The position numbers and the translations under genes were made by a program. From positions 1,054,001 to 1,118,000 of the forward strand of contig CM074141.1 in NCBI GenBank assembly GCA_037178625.1: a stretch of DNA of 64,000 bases, read 5' to 3'. Positions within the stretch are counted from its first letter, which is position 1, and each line of letters opens with the position of its first letter. Positions 27,101-36,598 of this stretch are shown here, piece by piece. The notes beneath the pieces were generated by a model. The model had not been told where the DNA came from, did no database searches, and saw only the letters and a list, made by a program, of their open reading frames with translations. Source of the DNA: Skeletonema tropicum. Its lineage: Eukaryota > Bacillariophyta > Thalassiosirophyceae > Thalassiosirales > Thalassiosiraceae.

Positions 27101-27883
27101 AACGCCGAGTAAGTCTAACAACCTCTTTGCTTCGATCAATTTTGTCAATATGAGAGATCTTCTGGAATGATTCATTTGCAAAGTTTGCGTGTCATCGTGT
27201 TGGCACTCTTCCACTGCTGACGTATTGTGTGTAACCCTTTTACTGGAGTAATTATTCTGATCTTCATTTGAACTTTTTGAATTAGAGATGCCTACATCAT
27301 CATCATCACTATCTAAGTCACCAAATAGAGCTTCATCTGTGATGGGTATTGTACTACCATCATCTTCGTTATTCATCACTTCAAGCATTTGGCTGCTGCT
27401 TTGTAGTTTCGTTTCATCTTTTGTAGTATTTGACTTTTGCTTCACTTTTTTGGTTGTTGGCTTTGTTGTCGCATCCTTCTCTCTGACGGTCGTCTTTTGT
27501 TGTTTCGATCCTCCCGACGACGACGAAGTAGGCAATGATGATGCCATACGTTTCCAATATGCCGCTTCATGTTTCCATTTGTCAACATCATAGGTAACAT
27601 TTTCTTGCAGAGATGTAAAGAAGTGAAGTACTGATTTATCTTTTTTCATGAGTGATACGAGACTTGCTGGTGGAGCGGGGGGAGGTTTGGGCTTTTTGGG
27701 ACGTTTTGGTGGTGGAGTGGTGGACGCTGATTTTGAACGAGATCGCTTCTTGGTTGTGGTACTCTTTGATGCAGCAGCTGCTCGCTTTTTATTGGTCTTG
27801 GAGGATCGTCGGGTGGACACATCATTTTCTTCTGTGTTGTCGACGCCGAGACCGGTGATTGCATCTTCAGCCCATTGATCCAT
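24179..27883 (-). CDS. Large protein with basic N-terminus and C-terminal GT25-type glycosyltransferase domain
   Basis: Single uninterrupted exon of 1234 aa from the ATG at 27883. Residues 1-130 are Lys/Arg/Ser/Pro-rich with nuclear-localisation-like clusters; 130-350 are acidic and Ser-rich; 350-870 are predicted mostly helical with no family I recognise. The last ~350 residues show the glycosyltransferase family 25 pattern: VINLERRPDRLL, ACALSHIATW, the metal/nucleotide-binding VILEDDAILCDRF, then GYILSEAGARFLI and PVDSWIAVKM. GT25 enzymes (LPS galactosyltransferases, procollagen galactosyltransferases) transfer sugars in the secretory pathway. There is no signal peptide and a nuclear-looking N-terminus, which conflicts with that role. 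Either the fusion is real and cytoplasmic/nuclear, or the ORF spans two functions. No frame break in 3.7 kb. Confidence 0.75.
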   Translation of the reverse strand: MDQWAEDAITGLGVDNTEENDVSTRRSSKTNKKRAAAASKSTTTKKRSRSKSASTTPPPKRPKKPKPPPAPPASLVSLMKKDKSVLHFFTSLQENVTYDVDKWKHEAAYWKRMASSLPTSSSSGGSKQQKTTVREKDATTKPTTKKVKQKSNTTKDETKLQSSSQMLEVMNNEDDGSTIPITDEALFGDLDSDDDDVGISNSKSSNEDQNNYSSKRVTHNTSAVEECQHDDTQTLQMNHSRRSLILTKLIEAKRLLDLLGVTLVVVVETKVSPTNEILPQTNKDCTAQLDAATDEDEDEQTSFLNEEQLTDKAKDIEVHSTTATERILHRQSDEKVVADMMASLHTLIEASSVMNNHEDTTSEQQNYHPFYRGGKPHCPIVYFGTPRNDDNDQPESIRKHPASVGLKYLIDVLTIMNVYCHDSFEECDWEMIFEDGNTQGMLLQAEDMTILNIGMRNRCQLVEKVLSSLHVEITRTWANTERALNLDSSAMHFYPTDVMNEEDMFEPEGDFVYSVKNFNRLVSLEERIAHGRIASLLQQRLGCFQKATELVLGYVISAAPSRGIEHYHPKIPPALSMCVLESLLSPEDHDPADAIFERNEEWFCECIRSILSSNSGDTIPEECSSLLLKATAFATRTAADIWKERCSSSNKRIRDIAVVEVAAYKRLLRLANGKWLNIGDSVEDEMLEIFSLRNDDQVNKLCIEKLSPTELGLSCITFLSTIGKADEIIQFCRSIVSSLKNRSFIGDRQSRQLFSLLTACCFAYNNIMSRKWESVKLVSASAGRHTAAAFSIKKEFSTILEAAVDVAVALEVNDTDWVDTNVDAIIQCYKLLGDALGLHRFAKRVLSSMNAMGKYSSSLASKRSGTCAVISSLLDVAEIATVRVINLERRPDRLLDFTECAVSSERMLVMKGVANLRHKSSVSVGKKATAICDNEGERTGNFAFDGQCSKDELEIKVAQATKGKCALSDFVREKWKPSELSAFDKHAGSDFKDAHTTTSEKACALSHIATWFGVVSSLSSFDSMDKATDSTVNLNKIAGMLTISGFARGSPLLKENEAMDPSPVCVILEDDAILCDRFVERIEAVLDELPRDFHFCSIGYSRPKLAPIIDYSPEIGIPSCLWYLTGYILSEAGARFLISSLPVVGPVDSWIAVKMRDNFANRYGDSIGVGKHAKAQSVPLPKDLSKIMKFRAFAAQVPLCAQKQVVTQSKVSGARGGGNWRAAKKDSDVEYSGC

Positions 27884-28476
27884 CACTGTGTATCTCTAGC
27901 AATGGACGCAGAGACACAGTAGACAGGGGCATGCAAGTCTATAATACGCTATCAATCCCATGGTGGTGATCTGTGGTGCGTGATGTTTATTGTTGGTGTG
28001 GCTGCGGACTGCAGGGGACAGGGGGGGGATGGAAGGGGGATGGAGGGCTGTTGTCCGGCTGTTGGTTTGGTGGCATGCTGTTGCGCATGTCATGTGTGAC
28101 ATTATTTGTGTCAGAGTGCAGGAAAGTTGGTGCGACAGACGAAAAGATTATCTTCACTTTCCGTTCATCAAAATGGCACGACCACAGAAGCCCTTTGCCT
28201 TTGCTTTGGTCAAAGTGCAGAGACATCATATAGACTACGGTAAGGTTCTTTCTACCTTGGCTGATCGTTCATAATTATCTGCGTTGAGCTAACTGAAACT
28301 ACTGTTGAATTAGCAAGTGCATCAGTCTACTAACTAACAAGCCTCTTACTTTTCAAAATTTGCAATCAAGACCAAACATCACGATCAATGATCAATCATT
28401 GTAACTTCACAATATAGAAGTAGTTGTAACGGAATACTGATTCACGAAACACCACATTGGTTTGATAATTTCACAG
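27884..28476. other. Divergent spacer
   Basis: About 590 bp between two divergently transcribed genes. It includes a G-rich run near 28017-28050 (GGGGACAGGGGGGGGATGG) and a short open frame from an ATG at 28173 ending in a GTAAGG donor-like site; joining that to the downstream exon does not keep frame, so I treat it as untranslated. Confidence 0.4.
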
Positions 28477-28974
28477 ATGGAAGCTGCATTTAATGACTGG
28501 GCTGACCAGTTTATGTTCACCTGCGATTTCTCCTTCGCTATTCCAAAATTTGCTCAAGGAACAAAGCAACACTGCACGGAGGAAGAAACTTACATGGTAG
28601 ATGACGATACGTTCTATTCAAGTGTGGGATATTACGATGAAGATTCATTGACATCAACGTCCTCTTGCCGATCCGTGACGTTCTCAGAGAATGTAGAATG
28701 TCACACTGTTGCAAGATACATAGATCAAGAGAATCGTCGTGATTTGTTCTACAGTGGTGCAGATGTACAAAGGTTCAAACAAGAGTTCAAGATGGAGAGA
28801 ATGCATTCCCAGCCAGTAGCTCGGTCGAAGTGCTACTTGATGGAGAAAAGCATCCATTTGAAAAAAGCAATACTTGCCAACAAAGCTGTAACAAAGATGC
28901 AATCTACATCCTCTAATGGTGATTCTGCGAGTCGAACCACAGCCCAAGTCAATGTCCATGGTATGTTTGTATAG
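28477..28974 (+). CDS. Small unknown protein, probably alga-specific
   Basis: 165 aa from the ATG at 28477. It contains a block SVTFSENVECHTVARYID followed by a FYSGADVQRFKQEFKMER helix. This pattern (a basic/hydrophobic strand with a V-x-F start, then 'Y/W-x2-D/A-[ED]-x-x-x-F') is common in short diatom proteins of unknown function, as far as I recall. Ser- and acid-rich segments flank it. No signal peptide or membrane helix. An acceptor-like TTTCACAG stands directly before the ATG, so a 5' untranslated exon is possible. No function is proposed. Confidence 0.6.
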   Translation: MEAAFNDWADQFMFTCDFSFAIPKFAQGTKQHCTEEETYMVDDDTFYSSVGYYDEDSLTSTSSCRSVTFSENVECHTVARYIDQENRRDLFYSGADVQRFKQEFKMERMHSQPVARSKCYLMEKSIHLKKAILANKAVTKMQSTSSNGDSASRTTAQVNVHGMFV

Positions 28975-29368
28975 TATGATATAGTATGAAGGTAGCCAGG
29001 AGCTGAGGTATTTGAAAAATGTGATCCATAGAGACTAAGTTTTATTGGATAGAAACTAAGTTCTAATGAAATTCTTAACAATGAAAATGAGACCTGATGA
29101 TGAGTACCCAATACCTGCTTCAGGCACACTCTCTGGTGAACGATGCTGGAAGGGCAGCACGTAGAATGTATTATTCAATCTAAAAGCAAGGCAAATTCTT
29201 TAGTGTAAACCTAGACACATTGGAAGTAGCAGCGCAATAAACTTATATCCTATTAACAACTAGACACAAAATCCGAGCAGACGAAACACTACATACACGC
29301 AAAGACCTCCTTAAGAAGCTGTGGAATCATCATCTACGGGTCGACAGTGTGCGCCGTTGTTTCGTTAT

Positions 29369-30306
29369 TTACCTCCTACGCCTGGGAGTAAGAACAACTC
29401 GACGCATTTGGAATCCATTTGCCTCCAGGCTCATTTTGGGATCAGGCTTCTCACCCCAAAGTGTTTCTGCAGTCTCGTCAGCACCGACGGGAAGGATGTT
29501 GGCTGCAACAATATGCATGGAATATTTAGTATTGTGGATGATACAATGGAAAAAGAGTGCACAAAAAGCTGCAAATATGCATTAATGCAACAACTTACCA
29601 TCCGAAAGAGAAAATGAAGAAACCAAGGAAGGTATTTTTTCTGCAGATGCAACCCACTCTCCATTGGAAAAAGATATGCAATGAGACCAGACGAAAGATG
29701 CATTTCCGTCCGCATCACAAGTGAATGTACCTTCAGCAATGATACCACCAGCATTTGCCATAGAAGAGTATCCATTTGTTCCAAGCTTAACTCGTGAATC
29801 TTCAACAGATACATCTATAGTTCCAGTAGAAGTGCGGATCTCTTTCTCTGCAAGAACAGCTTTCACAGCATCAGAGAGATCTTCATGCCAGAAAGGATCT
29901 CTTGGCTTTGGTGGTCCCTTTACAGTTCGAGGTGTTTGTTCTCCAGTCTCTCGGCGGCGATTGTTGCGGCTTCTACGAGGTCCTGAGCAAGGTCCACCTC
30001 CAGGAGCAGTTACATTGACTGCTTTTACCTTTCCATCATCATCGTGACCAATCTCAAACTCCACTGCCCAGCCCTCATCCTACAAGAGCCCAAGAAGAAA
30101 AGAAAACGTGTTAATACATATAGTAATCAAAGAAAAAGTCATAAAGTACGTCAGATGCTTACCAAGGTACGATATCCTTCACTTGTAATGCTACTCTGGT
30201 GGACAAAGATATCCTCAGAGATAGGACTGCCCTCCGCAGGGGTGATAAAGCCGTAGCCCTTCTTATTGGAGAACCATTTGACGTTTCCTAGGACCTTTTC
30301 CGCCAT
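29369..30306 (-). CDS. Cold-shock-domain RNA-binding protein
   Basis: Three exons (30306-30163, 30079-29599, 29502-29369) give about 252 aa. The N-terminal ~70 residues are a cold-shock domain: [17 protein letters not shown] carries the RNP1-type aromatic cluster, and DIFVHQSSI the RNP2. The domain is split by the first intron. After it come an Arg-rich linker ([10 protein letters not shown]), and a ~120-residue C-terminal region with repeated Gly and Asp/Asn turns that I do not recognise. Cold-shock-domain proteins bind single-stranded RNA/DNA and act as RNA chaperones or translation regulators (Y-box type in eukaryotes). Splice sites are consensus and the frame is intact. Confidence 0.88.
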
Positions 30307-31010
30307 CTTCCTCTACTACGTATAGCCGGTAAAAACTTCGTTGCAGATGCAGTGACCGGCGATCAGCTTCAGCTTCAGCTCGAGGAGCATGCCATGGGCA
30401 ACTGCATGCATTGAAATGTGATGGAAAGATTTGATACGTCACAGGTTGGGATTCCCGCGAATAAGAGCGGAAAATAGGATGCCTATCTACTTTTGTATTG
30501 TACCTGGAGGCGTCACGAGTAGGTAACGAAGGCACATACCTCTAAATACGGTACTTCAAATACGATAAAGACCAAGCAATAAGTACCTTCTCCGAATGCA
30601 TCTTGAGAAACCTAACAACATGATGGTTACAATGACGAAGAATTGACCGTCCCATGCCATGCTCTCTCTCTTCCTTTTGCAAGACACACTTGATACAAAA
30701 GGAGCTGTGCCACAGAGATTACAATTGTAAATCATGACAGACAAAGTGTGCTCAAAGCAAGAACAAGAAATTTGAAAACTCGTAAAAGGAATGGGATTTC
30801 TGCTCTTATCATTATCATTGAAGGCTAACATCTATTAGGATGAAATTGAGGCAGTTGAAGATTGTATCTTCTCTCTAGAATGACACCAGGTAAACGCATT
30901 CCCCTTCTAAACACATACACATACGTACACAAGAACTCCACACATTGATAGTATTATCCCAACAGGTGTCCAGCGATCTTAAGCACCACTCGTTCAAGTT
31001 CGCTTTACAC
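30307..31010. other. Spacer, no gene seen
   Basis: About 700 bp between the cold-shock gene promoter and the Rab gene stop. Short frames on the minus strand show no domain and no conserved composition. A CAGCTTCAGCTTCAGCTCGAG stretch near 30364 is a minor simple repeat. Confidence 0.45.
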
Positions 31011-31822
31011 CTAACAGCAAGACTTTGCAGCAGATTGTGCACCTCCTCCACCATCTTTACCCAAGATTACTGGTTGACTAGCTCCACCGACCGACCTATC
31101 ACCACCTGCAACTGATGCTGCCCCCTGGGTCCCTTCGTACTCATCAATTCTCCTTCTCTTGATGGTAGTAGCTAATGCCGTAAACATTGACTCTACATTC
31201 GACCCTGTCAACGCCGAAGTCTCAAAAAATTGCACACCATACTCCTCAGCCAAACCCTTTCCCTCATCTACCGAGACGACACGATCGGCCTCCAAGTCAG
31301 ATTTGTTGCCGCATAGGACAATGTCACAATCGGGTGGTGCACGAGTCTTGATATCTCGCATCCATCCAATTACATGATCAAATGAGGGGCGGTTGGAGAT
31401 ATCATAACAAAGGACAAAGCCATCCGCTCTGCCGAAGAAGTTGGAGGTGAGACTGCGGAACCGTTCCTGCCCTGCCGTGTCCCAAAGTTGAAGCCTCATT
31501 GGTGCCCCTTCAATCTAAAAACAGATGTAAACAGAGAGATTTGAGCATGACACATAAACATTACATAAAACTGGATCATCGACACAAAAAACTCAGGTGC
31601 TGATAGCACAATAAAACGCACCTTGACCATTTTATCCCTATAATCCACACCAATAGTAGTCACAAACTTGGTTGAAAACACATTCTGATCAAATCTCAAC
31701 ACCAAACTGGTCTTTCCACATGAGGAGTCTCCCACCATGAGTAACCGCACAATATATGCTCCTTTGGCTCCCATTTGGAGCGGCCGGGGTGCGGCTTGCT
31801 CGTTGTTATTTTGTGCCGACAT
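31011..31822 (-). CDS. Rab-family small GTPase
   Basis: Two exons (31822-31622 and 31514-31011) joined in phase 0, 234 aa. All G-box motifs are visible: P-loop GDSSCGKTS at 31-39, switch I with TTIGVDYRDK, G3 WDTAGQERFRSL, G4 GNKSD, G5 ETSA. The protein ends KSCC, a double-cysteine geranylgeranylation site for membrane anchoring. The DYRDK switch-I and WDTAGQERFRSLT segments resemble the Rab1/Rab8/Rab10 group that regulates ER-Golgi or post-Golgi traffic, but the exact subclass is not secure. A Gly-rich linker (about 200-225) is longer than usual. Confidence 0.93.
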
Positions 31823-32395
31823 TATTTTGTTTTGTTGTTGTTGTGTACAGTTTGTATATATTATTTTCTCTATCAGATGTTTTGCTAGTACTAATTACGC
31901 TCACTTGCTGTTTGTCGACTGCGATCCAATGCAGCGTTTGAAGAGTTTACGGGTGAGCAAACAGGTTTATCAGAGAAGTAAAATGAAGGAGCACAAAAAT
32001 AGGTATCGTATGTTGGTCGGATTGAGGATCACACTGGCGTTTTCATTTGAGAGGGATGATATTATTATGAATCAATAAGATGTGCTCTTTTCTTTCTGCC
32101 GCGACAAAAAGCCACGAAGAGACGACTTACCTCCGAATATTATAATGGTGCTTCAATAACTACTCTTGCCATCGGGACATTCACACGGCATCAAACAGAG
32201 TAAGATTGAGATGAAAACTGATGAAAAGCACTTGTCCGCCAAAATGACGAAAGAGCGAGTGCGACACTCCTACTTCTACGTAGGAATAGTAGATTTTTGA
32301 GTCTTGTAATTTTTGAAACTATGCATTAAAAATCTCTGCCAAAAATGCAAGTGAAAAGTGAATGCAATGCTCATGTGAATGGATAACGCAATGCG
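31823..32395. other. Divergent spacer
   Basis: Shared upstream region of the Rab gene and the 280-residue protein gene. A short near-palindrome CCTACTTCTACGTAGG lies at 32269-32284. Otherwise nothing recognised. Confidence 0.35.
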
Positions 32396-33238
32396 ATGGC
32401 GACGAACACCCCTACCCCAATCGACTTCGAGACTGTTGGCCCAGCCTACACGTCTCCAGACATAACCAGCTGTCCTCCACTAGTACAGCTGAAAGCTTAT
32501 GGGATATGCTGTCCCCTATTTGAGAATGAGGAAGACACTGAGGCGCGTGTTGGAGTCCAACTTTTAGACAACTATCCGATCACTTGGTATAGAAAACAAC
32601 AACAAGTCGTTGATGCATCAAAAGGCGACGGTGGGGATGAAAAACCATCTGATGAGGCAGGTGGTTTCCTCGATGGGTTAGTGAGTGGTGTCGATAAGCT
32701 CCTTGGGAATGATACAAAATCAAAATCAAAATCAAAGTCATCTGTGAAGTATTATGGAGTACCTGCGACTCTATCCATGATTGACACTGACCAATGCGGA
32801 CCATTAATCAAAGTCGAAGCTACCAGTGTTTGTAAAGGAAAAGACGAAGACAAAAACAAAAAATGGTGGCATGATGATACAAAAAAGCCTCCATCGATAT
32901 CCATACCTCTTCATCTTGTCGACACAGTCTCTTCTGGCTGGTCATTGATTGGAGACTCCACAGAGGGAGGAATCAAACTCTTTGCAAGAAAGGAGCAATC
33001 CAAAGGGATGTTTGGATCGGGTACTGGAGAAGAATTATTGAGGTTTGACACACATGGTGGAGGAGGCGATGACTGGTCGGAAACTGTGATACCGGTGAAA
33101 TCGACCGAGGCAAATGAACATGCGGACAGGATTATTGCTCGATTAAGAGCATTGATTGAATGGAATAGAAGACGAATGGCTGCTGATGTCCAACAAGGAA
33201 AACTTGTATCACCATCCAGCTTTATTGAAATATCATAA
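32396..33238 (+). CDS. Unknown protein, paralogue of the convergent neighbour
   Basis: 280 aa, single exon. It shares a layout with the gene at 33292-34140: an early VQLKAYGICCPLFENEEDTEAR block (neighbour: LKLLGTLCPCLEKEEDSEAR), a W-Y-R motif (ITWYRKQ), a central region with a GPLIKVE strand and basic residues, a LLRFDTH strand (neighbour: VLRFDVL), and a C-terminal helix LIEWNRRRMA (neighbour: LVEWERRRQA). The closing helix and preceding strands suggest a PH-like fold, but I cannot show this. No signal peptide or membrane segment. Function unknown. Confidence 0.7.
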   Translation: MATNTPTPIDFETVGPAYTSPDITSCPPLVQLKAYGICCPLFENEEDTEARVGVQLLDNYPITWYRKQQQVVDASKGDGGDEKPSDEAGGFLDGLVSGVDKLLGNDTKSKSKSKSSVKYYGVPATLSMIDTDQCGPLIKVEATSVCKGKDEDKNKKWWHDDTKKPPSISIPLHLVDTVSSGWSLIGDSTEGGIKLFARKEQSKGMFGSGTGEELLRFDTHGGGGDDWSETVIPVKSTEANEHADRIIARLRALIEWNRRRMAADVQQGKLVSPSSFIEIS

Positions 33239-33291
33239 GTATCATAGGAATAAAAACGTAGGTGAGGGGTATGTTAGGTTAGGTTAGGCAA

Positions 33292-34140
33292 TCAACTTCT
33301 ATTGGCCATTGCAATCGCTGTATACTTTAAACCACCAGCTCCTTGCACATATTTCGCCTTGCGAGCTTCTCTATCACGTTTTTGCTTCTTCATCTCAATC
33401 TCACGCTGTGCAAAGTGCTGAACTTTTCTCGCTTTCTCTGCAATCAATCCCCCTCGTCTAGGAGACGATGATTGTTCCCCGTCAGTATCAAGATCGTCCA
33501 CATCGTCTGTCGATTCATCTTCGGCAATTCCAAGGGTGAGAAGCCGTGCCTGTCGACGCCTTTCCCACTCAACAAGTAGTTGTAATTGTACCATGGTATC
33601 ATTTCGTGTCGCGTCGTCTTCATCTTCAAAATTTGCCGGACCTTCTTCTTCGTCATTCTCCTCATCTAGTGAAAATTGTAATGGTTTCAGCACATCAAAT
33701 CTTAAAACAGTGTCATTGTTATCCAAAATTACATCAATTCCACTACCTGCCAATCGAATAGTTTTGATCATTCGGAGTGGAACTCGTTTCTTTCCCAGCT
33801 CTGTTGCTCTACTCCGAGGCGGTGACATGACCAATTGTGGACCTCCTCTTGCATCTATAATTGAAATTGTTGCACCATCCACACTTTCCATGGTGCTGCC
33901 CCCACCCGCACCATCCGACGATGATCCTCCAAAAATTCCCTTTATGAATGTCATGGCGTTGCCCGTATTCTCGTTATTTTCTCCGTCAAATAATGACCGT
34001 CTATAATGCCAGCGTACGTGTATGGAGGAGAGAGACCAGGCTGCCCGACGTGCCTCACTGTCTTCTTCTTTTTCGAGACATGGGCAGAGGGTGCCTAATA
34101 GCTTGAGTGTTAAGAGGGGGTATGGCGATCTTTCCAGCAT
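33292..34140 (-). CDS. Unknown protein, paralogue of the convergent neighbour
   Basis: 282 aa counted from the ATG at 34140; the frame extends 32 codons upstream but without an ATG start. It shares the Cys-Pro-x-x-E-x-E-E-D block, a W-H-Y-R motif, a VLRFDVL strand and an EWERRRQARL helix with the oppositely oriented gene that ends 54 bp away. It differs in a long acidic segment (EENDEEEGPANFEDEDD) and a basic C-terminal coil (EIEMKKQKRDREARKAKY). The pair most likely arose by local inverted duplication and then diverged strongly. No known family recognised. Confidence 0.7.
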   Translation of the reverse strand: MLERSPYPLLTLKLLGTLCPCLEKEEDSEARRAAWSLSSIHVRWHYRRSLFDGENNENTGNAMTFIKGIFGGSSSDGAGGGSTMESVDGATISIIDARGGPQLVMSPPRSRATELGKKRVPLRMIKTIRLAGSGIDVILDNNDTVLRFDVLKPLQFSLDEENDEEEGPANFEDEDDATRNDTMVQLQLLVEWERRRQARLLTLGIAEDESTDDVDDLDTDGEQSSSPRRGGLIAEKARKVQHFAQREIEMKKQKRDREARKAKYVQGAGGLKYTAIAMANRS

Positions 34141-34336
34141 GGTTGTTATCTCTTCCTGTGTTATGTTTTTTTTGTGTGGAGTTTGATGATGTCGGGACAA
34201 TATGGGACAATGTCTCCGTCCGCCATTGTCCGCCACCTTTTTGTTCTTTTAGCTCCTAATAGTTCTCAAACGAGCGAACAGAAAAAATGACCTGTATGCG
34301 AATCATGTCGACGGAATGCGTCGACGATGATGCGCC

Positions 34337-36598
34337 ATGCTTTCACTTCATATTGACTTGTTATGTCTTGACCTCTGCCTAATACTACCCATGGTGGTCG
34401 CAAGAGCGCTCATGCGAAGCAGCTTTCGGCCACGCAGCTCTCATATTAAGCGGGCTGGCCTCTACTCTGACGGAAAGCCATGGCTTGCATTCGTGTCGGC
34501 TACTGCAACGGTAGCTCTGCTTCATCATGTTACAGAATTTCATGAAGACGACAACACCACAAAGAATAGTAGAACGAGGTGTGACTTTAACTCGGACTAT
34601 TCCGCACCACCATTTCAACGCGTGAGCCGCAAAACAGAGCTGGCGTCGCCAATGTCTCTGCAAAGTAGCTCACTTCTTCATAGATACTCCGATGAAGAAA
34701 AAAGTAACGTATTACACACTTCAAAAGATGATTTACCAATGCATAAAAAGTACAATATCGATTGGTCCAATGTATTGGGTGAGGGTGCCTACGGCAAAGT
34801 TCATCTAGCTAGAGTTGCCGACACGGGCGAAAAGGTTGCCCTGAAAAAGATTGCCAAACGATCCGATACATCTTCATTCCTTTCCGAGACTGCGGCGCTG
34901 TGGCGTATCTATGATGCAGGAGGTCATCCAAATATATCCGGTCTGAGAGATATCTATGAAGATTGCAATCATTTCTATGTCATTTTAGATCTGGCACGAG
35001 GAGGAGAGCTATTTGATCATTTGATCAAAGATGGATCGTATTCCGAGAAGGATGCCTCTCGCTTGATATCCGAGATTCTTTCCGCGTTGGCATTTCTACA
35101 TAACATTGGTGTTGTCCATTGTGATTTGAAACCAGAGAATATATTGTTGTGTGATAGTCGTAGAGGTGGTAGTACTGTGAAAATCATTGATTTTGGGTGT
35201 GCTATTTTGGACAAGCGGGGGGATACAGATGCTTCGCAGCCATTCCGATCTAGTACAGTTTACAATCCAACTCGATCATTGGGAACAAGAGCGTATTGGG
35301 CCCCAGAATGCTTTGGAACGCAAGGACAAAAGACGGATGCAATGGATATGTGGGCTGTAGGCGTTGTACTATTCATTATGCTGTGCGGAGTCCACCCATT
35401 TGATCTCAAAGGCATTAAAACAGACAAACAGATTGAGGCAAAGATCAAAAAGAATCCAAATGCACCAATCCATTTGGCTACTCATTTATCGGCAAGTGCC
35501 AGAGACTTTATGAAACAGTTGATGGAACCCAACCCGGATGAGAGATTGACAGCCATTACAGCGCTGGTAAGCAGGTTGATGTTCTATGGTATCACGTTAT
35601 GTTTAGATTTGACTCATACATTAGATTCTTCGATTGCAGCAACATCCTTGGATCAGAGGAGTTACTCCAACTTCAAAAGTCATCGACGGATCAGACACAA
35701 AACTAGGAAATGTATCAAGACTTGAAACAGAGCCTGGCGACTGGAATTTTTGCTGCGTTAGTTGATAGTGACAAGTTCAAGGAGGAGATCAAAGAAACAG
35801 ATGATGTAGACTCATCGGCCGATCTGACACATTTACTGAAACGAGCTTTTGATGTATTTGATGAGACAGGAAAAGGTTTTGTGACTAAAGCTGATATCGG
35901 CCGAATCATGGCCAAAGTTACCGGATCTCAGCTTGCGATAGAAGACGAAAACGAATTGTTTGCAGCGATTGCTCACAAATCATCCAATGGCTTATCACTT
36001 TCCGACTTCTCAGAGTTATGTTCTCGGCTTAGCCGCGAACATTACAAAAAGGGAGATTATTTGTACCATGTTGGCGATACCGCCGATGCAATGTACTTTA
36101 TTAATAGTGGAAAGGTCAAAATACTCACAAAGAAGGGCCACCTGTTGTCGATTTTACGTCACGGTGACTGTTTCGGAGAAGGAGCTCTCATCGAAGACCG
36201 ACATGAAAGTAAGAATTGATCCAGATGAATTTGACTTAACTCTTTCGCTGCTTCCTCTCACAATTCAATTACCGAACTAAAGGAATCGCCGCAGCACAAT
36301 GCGCCACGCCAGTGGAAGTTATCAAAGTGCCTCGAGAAGATTTTGACAAGTATATCAGCTCATCTCCCGAAACCAAGCTAACTGTCAAACTCAAATGGCA
36401 AGCGCGTGCCCTCACACAAGCAAAGAAGCTACCTGAAGAAGAAGTTATGGAATACCTCAACAGTCTTGATCTAGACAAAGACGGGTAAGTTACACTGGAA
36501 ATGAAAGAGTTCCAGCGCGTATTTGAAGATGCTATGTACATCACCAGCGCTAGGACTTCATTCGAGGTGCCGCCTTGTCAACTAATTCAGCAAGCTTA
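34337..36598 (+). CDS. CDPK-like protein kinase with EF-hands and a cyclic-nucleotide-binding domain; one +1 shift and an in-frame TAA
   Basis: Exons 34337-35566, 35640-36208 and from 36283. Order: hydrophobic N-terminus; Ser/Thr kinase domain (LGEGAYGKVHLA, VALKK lysine, catalytic HCDLKPEN with the HRD Arg replaced by Cys, DFG, YWAPECF); a linker with QHPWI; an EF-hand-like pair (FDVFDETGKGFVTKADI); a cyclic-nucleotide-binding domain (GDYLYHVGDTADAMYFINSG, FGEGAL); then a last EF-hand-like loop (DLDKDG). Kinases joining Ca2+ and cNMP sensing are known in alveolates and stramenopiles. The frame breaks at 35706: one extra G between Leu and Glu codons. A TAA at 36486-36488 falls inside the last EF-hand loop, yet the same frame goes on as VTLEMKEFQRVFEDAM and ends at 36598, overlapping the convergent gene. 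Pseudogene, readthrough, or base error are all open. Confidence 0.75.

Noticed and set aside
28173..28240. Possible first coding exon (MARPQKPFAFALVK) upstream of the 165-residue protein
   Set aside because: Splicing from its GTAAGG to the TTTCACAG before 28477 does not keep the reading frame.
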